A DNA stretch of 64,000 nucleotides from Fomes fomentarius. Its lineage: Eukaryota; Basidiomycota; Agaricomycetes; Polyporales; Polyporaceae. The DNA lies in NCBI GenBank assembly GCA_022606135.1, contig JABYQN010000007.1, positions 1,364,001 through 1,428,000 on the forward strand, in the 5' to 3' direction. Position 1 is the first letter of the stretch; every line of letters begins with the position of its first letter. A program made the translations under genes and the position numbers. Positions 12,891 to 24,819 of this stretch are shown here, piece by piece. Below the pieces are notes generated by a model. It searched no databases. It was given only the letters and a program-made list of their open reading frames with translations, and was not told the origin of the DNA.

Positions 12891-13127
12891 GCTCGGGGAT
12901 TGGAGAGAAGGGGCGACAGAGACGAGCGGAAGAGACAATGCGTGAGCGTCTACCTGCGCCGAAAAGAGCGGACATGAGTCTCTCTGAGGCTGACACCCGC
13001 ACGTTTTATTTTCCGTCTTAATTCCCCCTGCTAAGTCCCCTTTTGGTCCGATCGCGGAGCCGACGCGAGCACTTTTCCGAGCCGGACTCCGGCTGTCTGC
13101 GTGTGCGTGACCAGACTTGTCTCCTCC

Positions 13128-13639
13128 ATGTTCCCTCGCCACCAACGCATTCCTCGCCGTCTGCTCTCCTCGCCGAGGCCACCGCTGTCCGCGAGGAGCG
13201 TGAGCAGAAAGTCTAGTGCATGGCCAGAACCCCAGGGGGCACCTGAAACACCCAAGATCAGGTCCTGGGTCTATCCCGTGTCCCGCATAGCCAACTTTCT
13301 CATCGTGCCCAGTGGGTGTCGCCCGGTTGCTTGCCAGGTCGTGACACCATCTGATCCTGTCTCAGCCGCTATCCTCTACGCTGTGTTTTTTGCTGACTTC
13401 GGCGACCACGAACATGTCTTCATGCCGGTATGTGCTCGCTATCCTCCATTCCCCTCACAATTGACCCCGTCAAGCCGAGGCGCTGGCTTGCGGCGCAAAA
13501 AGCAGCATTCTTCTCTTTGAGCCCTGAGGAGCAAAAGCTCGTCGGCGTAGATACAGCTACGTCCGAGACGCCCGTACAGGGTTCAGGAACACACCGGTGG
13601 TACGCACTACGTCCCTCTACAGCAGCTGACTTGAGCTGA
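13128..13639 (+). CDS. Small single-helix protein, probably mitochondrial inner membrane; unknown function
   Basis: Three exons (13128-13311, 13366-13427, 13475-13639) join in frame to 136 residues. The first 35 residues are rich in Arg, Ser and Pro without acidic residues (MFPRHQRIPRRLLSSPRPPL...), like a mitochondrial presequence. The first intron (GTGGGT...CTCAG) joins IANFLIVP to TAILYAVFFADFG, building one hydrophobic helix that exists only in the spliced product. The sequence then continues DHEHVFMP-PRRWLAAQKAAFFSLSPEEQ. This layout (presequence, one helix, short soluble tail) resembles small respiratory-chain or import accessory proteins, but I do not recognise the family. No single exon is long, so plain ORF searches would miss it. 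Confidence 0.55.
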
Positions 13640-15800
13640 CTTGGTTCTTCACTGAACAATCTTATGGTATCAGATTCGGACGCGCATGTCTGCGCGCTAC
13701 GAGCATATGCAATAACTCTGCCGGCTGAAGTACCTTGCTGGCACCCGACTCTGTTCGGTCCGATGTACTCAGTACTGTAAAATGCCGGTGCGGTTAGACG
13801 TGGGAAGATCGTCCGCGTCTTTGGTCGCGTCAGCCCGAGAGCCGTGCACATTACAGTCCGTTTGGGAGCTGCTTTGACTTCCAGGCCGAAGTCGGTTCGT
13901 AACAACACGCTACTCACGCGGCACGGTCGGTTCTTCGATGTCGTAGACTCATAGACCGAGCCTCGAACTAGAGTAATAGACGCTGATCATTCGACACAAT
14001 TCCGGCTCCCGTCCGGATAGTGAAACCTCACCTCTGTTGTGCTTATTTCATACGGTCATTCGTCAAGGCCTTCGAGCTGGCAAGTGTGTCACTGGTCAGT
14101 AGACCGTGCAAGTGTACAAACTGTCCCCTCCGGGTTCGTCATCAAACCATTTTTTTCAAGCTCAGCACTCAGGATCGGTCCTTCAAGAATGGAAGCTCGC
14201 CCACCGGAAGCCCGCCTTCTCAGGTGGGAGCGAACCTCGTCCGCTAGAACCTAACCGGGTCTTGCCGTCAGCGGAGAGTCCGGCACTGCTCCTGGCCGTT
14301 TCCGTGCACGCTGGCGTCCGCTTGAATTGGCCGTGGACCATGGCGGATTCCTGTGGAGGACTATTGCGCCAGTAGGTAACTAGTTGCATGTTGAACGCCA
14401 TGTGGCCAGGTACGTTTCTCGCCCTACTAACTCCGCAGTACGTAGCTCGGACTCAGTAGTACGTGACCCACGGTCGGCTGTATTTTGAAGTTCACAGGCC
14501 CATAGCGCCCCGCCTATCCTCAATATGTCATACGTCATCCTCTTGTCCGTTTCGTTCGAGCGCAATGTCACCTCGTCGCTTCATTCCAGCGAACGTTTCC
14601 GCGCTTGACGGACGAGCCTGATAGTAAAGAAATTGCGTCCACTGATGTCTCAGTGGGTGTTTCGATCGCAACAAGCCCGAACTCCTCGGCGGCGGCTTTT
14701 TATAAGCATCCGTGCCTTTGTGTGCGGCTCCTTCCGGTACGTACGGCGACGTTCGTAGGAAGCATGACGAGTTGAATCCACGGTTAGAGCTTCTTAGCAA
14801 GATTCAATATGTGTTCCCATCTCAGTGACGCAGTGTGGTGGCGTTCCACCAGCGGTCGAAGTCGTGGAGTGGTATATATCAGACGCGGGATCCATGATCG
14901 GGATCAGATCCACTGGTGCTATCTAGCCCGACGTATTCGGTGCAATTGCTTATCGGTGTGTTGAACATTCCGTCTTGCTCCCACTTCCGACTTTCACGGG
15001 GTTTGTCTATATATAGTCGCTCACCCGTAACGCCGTGTTTTGACCCCGGCGGCACCCAGCGGTATGCCAGCCCCTTCGAAAGTGGTGCCACCGGCCTGAA
15101 ATTACCCCGGCCTTGGTGTGAGTTGGAAAGTCACGGACTCAACAGGCATCTCCTGCAACTGCGCATCGTGAGGAGGAAGCCACTGCCAGGAATAAAATCT
15201 CCGCTCTTCAGCTGCAGCCTTCGGAGCTGAGAGTTCTGTAAGCCTATACTCGGCGCGCTTCGATTTCCGGCGTTTGCGGGAAGCATGGGTATGAGAAGTT
15301 ACCCGCAGTTCGCCTGGAATCGCATACCGGTCTCTCGCAGTGGAGAAGGCTGAAGAGCAGCGAGTCAGGTAGCAACAGTTAAGCACGTCCCCGCTCACTG
15401 CCAGGTGGTGGTTCACGCAGTTGGGCGGACATGATTGGCTACTAACATGCAGGACGTGATTGGCTCGAAGCGCAGCCAAATGCGGTAAGTGTAGTATTAC
15501 GCTTGCACTGCATTGCTTGTGTTCCCACAGGTGGCGCAGGGGCTGGGGACTGTCCATCGAGTCATTGACCACTGACCGGATATGTTGCGAACATAATCTA
15601 GGCCATTTGAAAGGAGCTGAGACCGGCAATATCTGTTGCATAGCCGCGAGCGTCCAAGACCCATTTCATGGCAGTCGAACGGTGACGCTCGGGACGCCCC
15701 TCGGAACGTTACGGACCTCTCTAGGAGACAAGACCATAAAAGTCGTGTAGCGGTGCATAGAGGCGCAGACAATTGCTCTCTCCTACCTCTACCTCCAACA
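13640..15800. other. Intergenic stretch before alternative oxidase
   Basis: About 2.2 kb with no exon chain I can support. Short frames are open on both strands without domains. The 3' end should hold the AOX promoter, with two inverted CCAAT boxes at 15434-15463. Confidence 0.45.
15434..15463 (-). promoter_or_regulatory. Pair of inverted CCAAT boxes upstream of AOX
   Basis: ATTGG (CCAAT on the minus strand) occurs at 15434-15438 and 15459-15463, both in the context TGATTGGCT, 25 bp apart and about 340 bp before the AOX start codon. In fungi the HAP/NF-Y complex binds CCAAT and controls respiratory genes; use here is inference. Confidence 0.35.
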
Positions 15801-17570
15801 ATGCACGCAATGCACCCTTCTCTCGCAGCGGGACGCATGCTGTCCACCTCTGTGAGGGCGCTTCCCATGCACCGCGCCTTTCTCGCACCATGCTTGGCAG
15901 CCGCGACGAAGCGCTCGCTCACGACGTCTGGCCCGAGGCCAAACATTATGACAGCGAAGCAGACCAACGAAAAATCTCAATTGGGTCCCGGCGCCGAGGG
16001 CCCGCACATCAGTACGTCGCAGTGCCACTCGCCTTCTTCGCTATGCAACGGCTAATGTGCGCGTGACAGAGGATCTGCCCCCGATGTCTTCGACTGCCGT
16101 AACACCGACAGACCAGGAGATCCATGGGGACTGGGTCCTCTTCCACCCCGTGTACTCTCCCGAAGAATTGAGGTCCGTCGAGGTATGCTGAAGAATATTT
16201 CTCCGACCCCTGTCCGACTTGGCATGCTCACGATACCCTATCACGTGTACCTAGGTCCTTTTCAGGGAATCGAAGACGTTCTCCGACAAGGTCGCGCATA
16301 CGTTTGTGAAAATTGCAAGGTAAGCAGTGACATTTATCGCGACTAGCTGCATTAGCTCACGTCGAGTCCGACATGATGGTAGATGGGCGTTTGACATCGC
16401 TTCCGGCTACAAGCACAAGCCCCTTCCGCCGAACGGGACTTCAATGTCCCTTGAGGAGCTGCGCAAAGGCGGCTATCTCATGAATGAATCGCAGTGGCTC
16501 AGGGTATGCATCGTCTCGAACGAGTAAGGCTTCACAAATGACTGGCAGGCGTTTGACGTGATCTTTCCAACTAGCGTATCCTTTTCCTCGAAAGTATCGC
16601 TGCTGTACCAGGAATGGTGGCAGCCACGTTGCGCCACCTCCGCAGTTTGCGCTTGATGGTGAGTGTGATTGAGTATGATGAAAGGCCAACTATGTCTGAC
16701 TTTGTGCAGAGGCGTGATCATGGATGGATCCACACGCTCCTCGAGGAAGCCGAAAATGAGCGCATGCATTTGATGTATGTGCCGCTAATTCCCAGTATCC
16801 CACCAACCATCATACTCATCGAGCCATGCTTCACATAGGACTTTCATGACGCTCAAGAACCCATCCCCCTTCTTCCGGGCAATGGTGCTAGCCGCACAAG
16901 GCGTCTTCTACAACGCTTTCTGTGAGTAATGCCCGAAAGACGAAGTTATATATGATCGTCTCACTGATGGACGCTGAAAGTCATGTGCTATATCGTATCG
17001 CCGAGTACTTGCCACCGCTTTGTGGGTCACCTCGAAGAAGAGGCCGTCCTCACATAGTGAGCATCTCCCCCGTCGTTGCACTTCCAACACAGAAGCTCAC
17101 TTCACCCATCCAGCACACGGGCTATCAAGGAGATCGAAGAGGGTCGCCTCCCTTCATGGTACGGTTCACAAGTGTAACATCAGTCACTTTGCCTCCTCAT
17201 AAATATCTATATCTCTAGGACTAACCTCCCTGCGCCCGAAATCGCCAAGGACTACTGGCGTCTCGGCCCTGACGCTAAGTTCCTCGAGGTCATGTACGCG
17301 GTACGCAGCGACGAGAGCACCCACCGGTTCGTGAACCACAGCCTCGCGAACCTCAAGTACGAGTCCGATGTCAACCCGTTCGCGATCCACGAGCCGAACA
17401 TGACCACAAAGGGCTCGCGCATCTGGTACGCATCCGCCTTCTCGTTCATGTGTTCGCCACTTGCTGACTAGCGATGGGGGTGGGGGCTTAGCTTCGAGCG
17501 CGACGAGTCTGTGGAGTTCGTTGAGCGGTCCCACAAAGCGATGGATGGCGCGGCCGGCAAGCCCCAGTGA
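15801..17570 (+). CDS. AOX1: Mitochondrial alternative oxidase
   Basis: Di-iron ubiquinol oxidase of the inner mitochondrial membrane that bypasses complexes III and IV. Eleven exons (15801-16011, 16070-16182, 16255-16319, 16383-16503, 16575-16658, 16710-16774, 16839-16921, 16981-17056, 17114-17158, 17219-17425, 17492-17570) give 382 residues. The di-iron helices are intact: [12 protein letters not shown] (first ligand Glu; the family's LET is LES here), [34 protein letters not shown] and [16 protein letters not shown]. The N-terminus ([15 protein letters not shown]...[11 protein letters not shown]) is a clear mitochondrial presequence; starts at 15801 or 15831 are both possible. Two CCAAT boxes lie upstream. 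Gene and product are certain; the first and last exon joins are less so. Confidence 0.96.
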
Positions 17571-18114
17571 ACTTGAACATCTTGCACTCTCTCCCTCCTT
17601 CCCGTCTCGCTTCCCTCTCACCCCCGTCTCTTCCGACCCGTTCATCGCATGTCTCACCACTACCATAATCCACCCTTTTACACTACCCTATGAGAAAACC
17701 TATAGAGACCCGGCGGGCCGCGGAGGTATTATTTATTCGGAATTTCCAATCTCATAGAGTCATGTCACCCTGATTGTAGCATTGCAACCCCCCACTCATT
17801 TGAACACTGTATCTTGTTATCCCATCTTGCTTACTACTGTCCGTTATGCATCATCTCTCGCCGCCCACATGCGGCGACCGTCTGATCAATCATGCCGTTA
17901 GGGCGTCGGCCCGCAGCGCGTTGAATTGTAAAATCACCGCCCACGAGGAGCCGTTGAATTCGTTTTTCGGGTAGGACCTGCCTGGACTTCTGGAGCGTAT
18001 TCAGTATCCCGTGGCCGGGTATTCGAAAGTCTTCGACGACCGCATCCCAATCTCAAACCCCGCATCCTGACTCCACTTCCGGAGAGCACACTGGCGATCG
18101 AACCGCAGGCAAAG
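17571..18114. other. Intergenic: AOX 3' region and GST promoter
   Basis: About 540 bp between the AOX stop and the GST start. No open frame of note and no distinct motif recognised. Confidence 0.5.
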
Positions 18115-19133
18115 ATGTCCCATGGGCAGCAATTCACGCTCTACAGCAACCAAGGCGGGCCCAACGGATGGTGCGTGCGCGACATCGACTTGGTCCGGCT
18201 GCTTTGCGACATTTGACACCGTGTGCTGCTCATTTGCAGGAAGGTCGTTATCGTGCTAGAGGAGCTCGGCCTGAGCTACCACACCATCTACCTCGACCTC
18301 CACAACGGCGAGCACAAGCAGCCCGAGTTCGCGAAGATCAACCCGAACGGACGCATCCCGGCCTTGATAGACCACAAGAACGAGGACTTCACCATCTGGT
18401 TAGACGTCGACTTGTTTTTTTGTACCGGTACCTGCCGCTTTTTGATGATTAACTTGAAGAACTGGGGAAACAGGGAGTCGAACGCGATCATCGCATACCT
18501 GGTAGACAAGTACGACCCCGCCCGCACGATTTCCGTGGCAGACGGCAACGATAAGCATCTCCAAACGCAGTGGCTGTTTTTCCAGGCGTCGGGACAAGGG
18601 TACGTACGGCGTGTTTCGCTTGCGGCGTTAGAGCGGCGGCGGACTCAACTTGAAGAGCTCACTGGAGAGGACATGTGACAGGCCCTACTTCGGGCAGGCG
18701 GGATGGTTCATCCTCTTCCACCCCGAGCTGGTCCCGAGCGCGATTGAGCGTTACCGGAAGGAGATATTGCGCGTGTGGGGCGTCCTTGAGAGCGTGTTGG
18801 CAGCTCGGGAGTGGCTCGTTGATGGCAGGTGCACCGTGGCAGACTTGAGCTTCATCCCGTACGTCCTGCCGCAATGCTTATCAGAATGACAGATTCGACG
18901 CTGATCTGCGTAGGTGGAACATCGCGGCCCACAATGTGATGATGAAGGACCACGAAGGATTCAGCTTGGAGAGCTTCGCAACGGACTTCCCTTCAGTGCA
19001 TAGGTCGGTCGGATTTGCCATGGAACGTTGAGGTCAAGGAAGGGAACTCATTGCTACTGCCAGATGGCACAACGCAATGATGAGCCGAGCTGCGGTCTCG
19101 AAGACACATGCCATCAAGGATTCCATGAATTAG
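18115..19133 (+). CDS. Glutathione S-transferase, Ure2p-like class
   Basis: Glutathione-dependent detoxification or reductase enzyme, cytosolic. Six exons (18115-18170, 18240-18398, 18474-18599, 18682-18858, 18914-19003, 19064-19133) give 225 residues, the usual length. The N-terminal thioredoxin-like domain has LYSNQGGPNGWKV, the motif of the Ure2p class with Ser/Asn at the active-site tip, then NPNGRIPALIDH (cis-Pro) and WESNAIIAYLVDKYDP (glutathione gamma-glutamyl site ESN). The C-terminal helical domain includes GPYFGQAGWFILFHPE and the capping box region CTVADLSFIPWNIAA. White-rot and litter fungi often carry several Ure2p-class GSTs that handle plant-derived small molecules; the substrate here is unknown. 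Confidence 0.94.
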
Positions 19134-19946
19134 AACAAGGAGGCTTGAACGCACAAATTGAACTACGAAGGAGAGACTATCGAAGTGTGTAGTACACTTT
19201 TGGCCGGGGGCTAGCTCGGGCATTGCCGACAAGCGACACTTGATTGACAATGATGAGTATGCCCAGTATACCTATCGCTGATCAGCAACTTGAAGACTCG
19301 CGAGCAAATTTGCATCAACGATGAATTCAGCACGTGGAGCCATTTTGATGTTTGAGGACGGTCTACCCGTCAGTAAGTCCGCCCCAATCTGCATAGGTAC
19401 GGTTTGGTCAATCGAGTGGCTCAGCGAACGCAGTGGGGTAGGTTCGTTGTCCTGGCTTATGATAGATCCCCGAGGTTTGTCTAGATAAGGAAAACTAAGC
19501 GCCAAAAAGGTCGACCAAGCGCCGCGCCACTGGCAGCCACGCAACTTCTTCGGAACCATTCCCTTCGGGTTGAAGCTAACTCGCACGGCTTGATCAGATG
19601 GATACTTATGCTGAGTGTGACGAGCTCGGCGGACGAAGCATCGCTTTCATGAGCCCGAGACACCGTATCGCGCTGCGAAAAGTTTGGGCCGTAAATAGTG
19701 CACGAGTTTCGTCCTCATACTGACCGTGTTCGGTCTTGACCGGGGCGCGCTTTTTTGAGACAGGAGCGATAGGCAACCGCGGGGTCGGAACATCTTGGGA
19801 ACAGAATAGTAGCCATACGGTGACATGAACATAACCTTGTTCGAATTCCCAGCCCACTGGCACTGGCAGCGGTAGTTGCCGCCCCCGGATCCTGGAACGG
19901 GCCGCTATCGCTCGCGCCATAGCTTGTTCTCTTCCTGCCTTGCAAG
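19134..19946. other. Intergenic: promoter region of the dioxygenase
   Basis: About 810 bp. Short frames on the minus strand show no recognisable domain. No clear regulatory element was seen. Confidence 0.45.
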
Positions 19947-21615
19947 ATGTCGACAGTGCTGCTGGGAGATGCCCATGGAATTTCCGTTGTGGACTTCAAG
20001 CCGTTCTTGGACGGATCCGCCAGGGACGATGTCGCAAAAGCCATGCTCGATTCGTTCAAGCGCGTCGGCTTCGTCTATCTCGTAAACCACGGCATACCCG
20101 AGCAGAACATCAAGAGCATGTTCGTCTGGGTCAGTCTCCTTTCCTGCTCCTCTTCGCGAAGAACATGACGATGACGGTGCCCACCTTGGCAGTCAAAACG
20201 CTTCTTCGCCCTGCCTCCCGAGGTCAAACAACTCGCCCCTCATCCTCCTTCGGGAACGCACCACCGAGGCGAGCATGCATGCATGATCCTTATGCGCCAT
20301 CTCAATAGACGTCTGACCCTGGCCACCGCTCCCTAGGCTACTCTGCGCCCGGGATGGAGAAAGTGGTGCAGCACGTCTACGACGACAAGGAATTGAAGGA
20401 CATCCGCGCAAAGGCGCCAGACGTCAAGGAGAGCTTCGAATGCGGCTGGCACGACGCGCGCGCGACCATGCCGAACATCTGGCTGCCGCACGGCATCCTC
20501 CCTGGCTTCAAGGAAGCCTGCCTGGACTTCTACTGCGTCCGTCCCCTTCCCTTCTTTCCACCGGCCTTGTCCACCATCTCCTTCTGATGAGCACATGCCG
20601 CGCTGGATGCAGGCCTGCCACGACGCGGAGCTTAACGTCCTTAGAGCCATCGCGGCAGGACTCGGCATCGCGGACGACCATCTCGTCAAGTACCACAACG
20701 CACATGACAACCAGCTCCGGCTCTTGCACTATCCCAGGTAAGTTACCCAGGCTGACGCGAAGGCGAACCTACTTTCATCTATACTTGAGCATCTCGCCTA
20801 CGCCTACTCACGCGACCCGCGTGCCGCATGTGTTGTTGTACATAGTGTCCCCGCGGACGAGCTCGAACAAGACAAGGTCTCAAGGATCGACGCGCACTCG
20901 GACTTCGGATCCATCACGCTCCTCCTCCAAGACGACGTCGGCGGACTCGAGATAGAAGACCCGAACAAGCCTGGAGAATTCAGGGTAAGTGCCGATACGC
21001 AAAGAAAAGAAGTAAGAACCGACTGCACGCTCAAGCACTGCCGTTGCATGTTGCACAGAGCGCTCCCCCCATCCCAGGTGCACTCATCGTCAATGCGGGC
21101 GACTTCATGATGCGATGTAGGTCGACACATACGCTGCAGCCCGCGCTCGGTGGCAGCACTGACGAGAGCGTCGAACCCCCAGGGTCCAACGACGTCATAC
21201 GGAGCACCATCCACCGGGTACGCGCGCCGCCCCATGCGAAGACCGCCGGCGGTACGATCCCCGACCGCTATTCCATACCCTACGTACGTACCCATCCCCC
21301 TCTCTCCTTATCGGCTTCTGTCGCTCATCCACTGACCGTCCTGTAACCAGTTCTGCGCGCCTGTAAGCCAACGTTAACACCGGGACGTGCATTAGGCAGT
21401 ACGGTGGCTGACCTGAGACATCATGATTTCTAGGACTTCACCGCCGTGGTCGAATGCTTGCCCGGGACCTTCACGGAGGAGAACCCGCCGAAATACGAGC
21501 CAATCTCAGTGCGCCGCCAGGAGCTTCCTGCTACTTGTCGTTCCTGGAAACTGCTGACGCAATTCTGCTGCAGGCACAACAGTATATACTGCAACGCCTC
21601 GCAGCGACATATTGA
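19947..21615 (+). CDS. 2-oxoglutarate/Fe(II) dioxygenase, isopenicillin-N-synthase-like fold
   Basis: Non-haem iron oxygenase using 2-oxoglutarate and O2. Ten exons (19947-20129, 20193-20268, 20337-20536, 20613-20737, 20846-20984, 21059-21116, 21183-21283, 21351-21362, 21434-21508, 21574-21615) give 336 residues. The N-terminal DIOX_N region reads [20 protein letters not shown]. The Fe ligands are His and Asp in [18 protein letters not shown] and His in [10 protein letters not shown], followed by the 2OG-binding Arg in DRYSIPYF. Intron 2 appears to be GC-AG (GCGAGC donor at 20269), and one exon codes only FCAP (12 nt). Such enzymes act in secondary metabolism, hormone or toxin breakdown; the substrate cannot be told. 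The next gene is convergent. Confidence 0.93.
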
Positions 21616-22510
21616 ACTTGAACGATGTGAGTTCGATTTGTGGGTTCGATCGCAAGCACGGCCGGATCTTACATGTTATGCTGGTATGAATGTCCTGTCA
21701 GTTTGGCGTTCCGCAGCGAAGAAGACGTATGCCAGAGTAGTGTTCTTACGCTGTAACTCTATGTTGTACGACTACGATGATAGAGCCTATTCCGAGTTAG
21801 CTTTTCACGTTTGCCTCGCCTCGCCAATAGAAATGCCAACGCGTCGTGCACACGCTGTGATAAAACGCTATAAAAGCATCAACCCAAAATCGAGTTCGAT
21901 AGCTGAAAAAAAGCCTGAGAGATACAATTTTCCGCGCAAAACCGCTGCCTACCAACGACGACGACGATCGCTCTATGCAATGGTGTACAATATGATACAG
22001 AATAAATCAGCCAAGTTCGTGCTCGGTGGTACGTGGTGAGGAGGGGGGGGGCGCGCGCTGGGGGGCGGACCCGGAGGGGGGTGACAGGCAACAAATCTCG
22101 TCTTGGCAGTTCGAGGTTCTCCTGCAATGTACGCAAAGCAAGGGTTTCGACAGCAAGGAAACATCAAGATGGAGGCTGGACCGATGGAGCCCGAAGGGCG
22201 GGATGGCCAGGATGGCCGAATGGATGGACGGCAGTGGGGGGATGTGAATATGCGAACAATTATACGACTGGCACCGATGCGTGTGCACACGACGACGGGT
22301 GGTGATGTGGTTCGTGCGGGTGTCGATGGTAATGGTATGGTAACCGAGAACGGGGGCTGCGGGTGAGGGTGGGGTGGGGTGGCATGAAAATGTACAATGG
22401 GGGTGTGATGCTAGCAAATGCGAATCCAGCGCCGAGACAAGGAACTATATGCGTACAAGAGCCAAAATAAGACCAACACAAAGAAGGGACAAACTTTCCA
22501 CTGCGCGGCC
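21616..22510. other. Intergenic space between convergent genes, with a G-rich tract
   Basis: About 900 bp shared by the 3' ends of the dioxygenase and the amidohydrolase. At 22037-22084 the plus strand carries runs of G (including nine in a row) broken by CGCGCGC. No supported gene. Confidence 0.5.
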
Positions 22511-24353
22511 CTACTCTGGAGGAATGGGGTCTGGCGAAGGCGTCTTTTGTGGGAGGATCCAACTCTGCTGGATCCGGCGCGCGACCACAGTGCCGTGCCG
22601 GATGGTCGTGCGGGAGAAGGACGGGTTCAGAGCGGCGGCGTGCAGGGAATCGTTGTCGTGCAGCAGCACAAAGTCTGCTACCATGCCCGGCGAGGGAGTG
22701 AGCGACATGGCAGGTGAGCCCTTGTGGAAGCCTCCGATCGCGAGCCGGGCGTTCAGCGTGACCGACTCCTGCAAGGTGCACCGCGTCATGAGAACACGGC
22801 CGCTCGAAGGTTAAGATACCGCGAAATGAAGAGACTCACGAGAAGCGTGCGACAATCGATCTTCGTCCCCGCCTGGAAGACGGCTACGCCGAGCGGACAG
22901 AGGCTGAGGGGGTCCACGGGACCCTGCGGTGTGAACGCGTTCTCGACGTTGTTGACTGACATGGCCACCCGCAGGCCGTACGCGGTCGCGAGTTTGGGCA
23001 CGTTCAGCGTCCCGCGCGGTGCGTAGTCTAAGTTCCGGCCCATCATGTACAGATCGCTCGGGGGCAGGCCAACGAGCGTGAGAGGCAGCCGCTCGTCCAC
23101 AATCGCCGCGCGAAAGGCCGTCCACTCCTCATGCGAGAACAGGGTTAGCCTGGTCGCGTGCCCGATGCATACTTGACAGCCAGGCCGCCACCGCCCTGAT
23201 TGGATGCGCTGTCGTAGTTGCTCGAGCACGTACCAGATGAGCGGCTCCGCAGAGGGCTCGAGGTTGTAGTCTAGGTGGAAGTCGACATGGATACCGGCCT
23301 CGAAGGCGAGGTCGAAGATAAGGTCAATGTTACGCTTAGCGTGGTGAATGCTGGGCTCGACATAGGGCGCGGAGCCGATGGCTTCCACTCCATGTCGGCG
23401 GATGGAGCTCTGGAGGAGAGCGTAATTGAGCCCTGGCCGGTCGTCGGTGGCCGACGCGAAGAGTGGGTCCTGTGCAAAAACTGACGTGCAGAATCCATTA
23501 ACCACAGCAGACGACGAGGAGAAAAAGGGTGCTTCACCTGCTACCTGGACGTGGCAAATGTCCCGGAATAGCTTGCGAAGGCGAAGACCGGCATCGACGC
23601 ACGCGAAATGCACGGTCTCGTCGACCTCGACATGGGCGCGCATCAGCGTTACCCCGCACTCGATGCTTTGTGCGATCAGCTTCCGGCCTCGATCGTAGAG
23701 ATCGTCGGAGTTGGTCGGGAAACCGCTCTTCGCCTTCGCGGTGACGCGCAGAGCCTCTGAGAAATTGCTGTGATCACCGCAGCATGAGTACGGACGGTGG
23801 ACAAGGGAGAAGGAGAACACAGCCGAGAGGCGCCGGGGGGACGCACCCTGTGACAAGCTCGTCGCACTGATCGAGCAGGAAACACTTGTCGAGATGAATG
23901 TGCGCGTGGCAGAGGCTGTAGGCAATCGCGAGATCTCTGTGTCAGTGCTCGAAACGGCGAGAGAGGCATTGACAAGCGGACGAACGCTGGCAAAAGGATT
24001 CCCCGCCCCTGTGCATCAAGTTCTGCGTGGGGGCTATTATCTCTCCCCGTCGCCGTGCCATTCCCCGCGCCGCTCGGGTGGTACTCTGGTGGCCGTGCTG
24101 GTGAGTTGTGCCCACTGCTGCCGCTGACGCTGCGACTGCCGTTCGCAGTCGCAAGCTCGACGCGGTCCACTCGACTGCCGACACAATAGACGTTGTATAG
24201 AGGATCTGCAAGGGTGGGACTGTCGGCTTCGAAAGGAAGATGAACATTTCGGATGACGAGGGAAGGATAGGCGTCAGACATGGGTGCGTCGTGGGCGTGG
24301 TGGTTCTGGGGGTGGTGGGTGTGTCCGGGCATGTCTGCGGCGTCGACGTCCAT
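22511..24353 (-). CDS. Metal-dependent amidohydrolase, cytosine-deaminase-like
   Basis: A TIM-barrel hydrolase of the amidohydrolase superfamily. The strand-1 metal motif HxH is made at a splice junction: LLPA (donor GTTCGT at 23985) joins LCHAHIHLDKCFLLDQCDEL. Further signatures are ECGVTLMRAHVEVDE, GIHVDFHLDYN, VCIGHATRLTLFS, LPPSDLYMMGR and VNNVENAFTPQGPVDPL; the usual strand-8 Asp is Asn in this last motif, which also departs from bacterial CodA. A second intron joins HVQVA to VFAQDPLF, and a third joins RTLL to ESVTLNARLAIGG. The N-terminus is His-rich (MDVDAADMPGHTHHPQNHHAH); the ATG at 24353 is the first in frame, and an inner ATG (MSDAYPSLVI) is an alternative. The substrate is unknown. 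Confidence 0.85.
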
Positions 24354-24819
24354 GGTGGTTGCGCCCGGGCGGGCTGTTGGCTATTTATCCACGAATTTTT
24401 CGACTTCCCCGGTGAATCGTGATGCTGTCGGGATCTCCGGCAAATGCAGCCACACTGGGTCGCTTGCGGGACCATCCTTAGGGTCCACGCCAGCTGTCCC
24501 CGTCACACACGGCCCGACTCCCCGGCACACAGGACCACGGCCACTCGGTGCGGATCCCGAACTGTTCCATTATCTCCAGCTAACTACAAAGATTAGGCTA
24601 TACGAGTAAACTTTCCCATGGGGCCGAGAACCGATGCGCGCAAACTATCCATGCTCAATGTGGATGCAGCCGAGTCCGAGCGGGAACGATGACGAGAACG
24701 AACGCGCTGCCCTGGGTACCGTCCCAGCGCACCGATGACAGAAAACGAAGCCGCGACGCTATTAATGTCCGTCGCAAGTGGGAAGCGATTCATGCAAATG
24801 TCCACCGGGAACGCCAACG

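Noticed and set aside
15801..24353. AOX, GST, dioxygenase and amidohydrolase as a biosynthetic cluster
   Set aside because: No backbone enzyme (PKS, NRPS, terpene synthase) or transporter is present and the neighbours are housekeeping; adjacency alone is weak.
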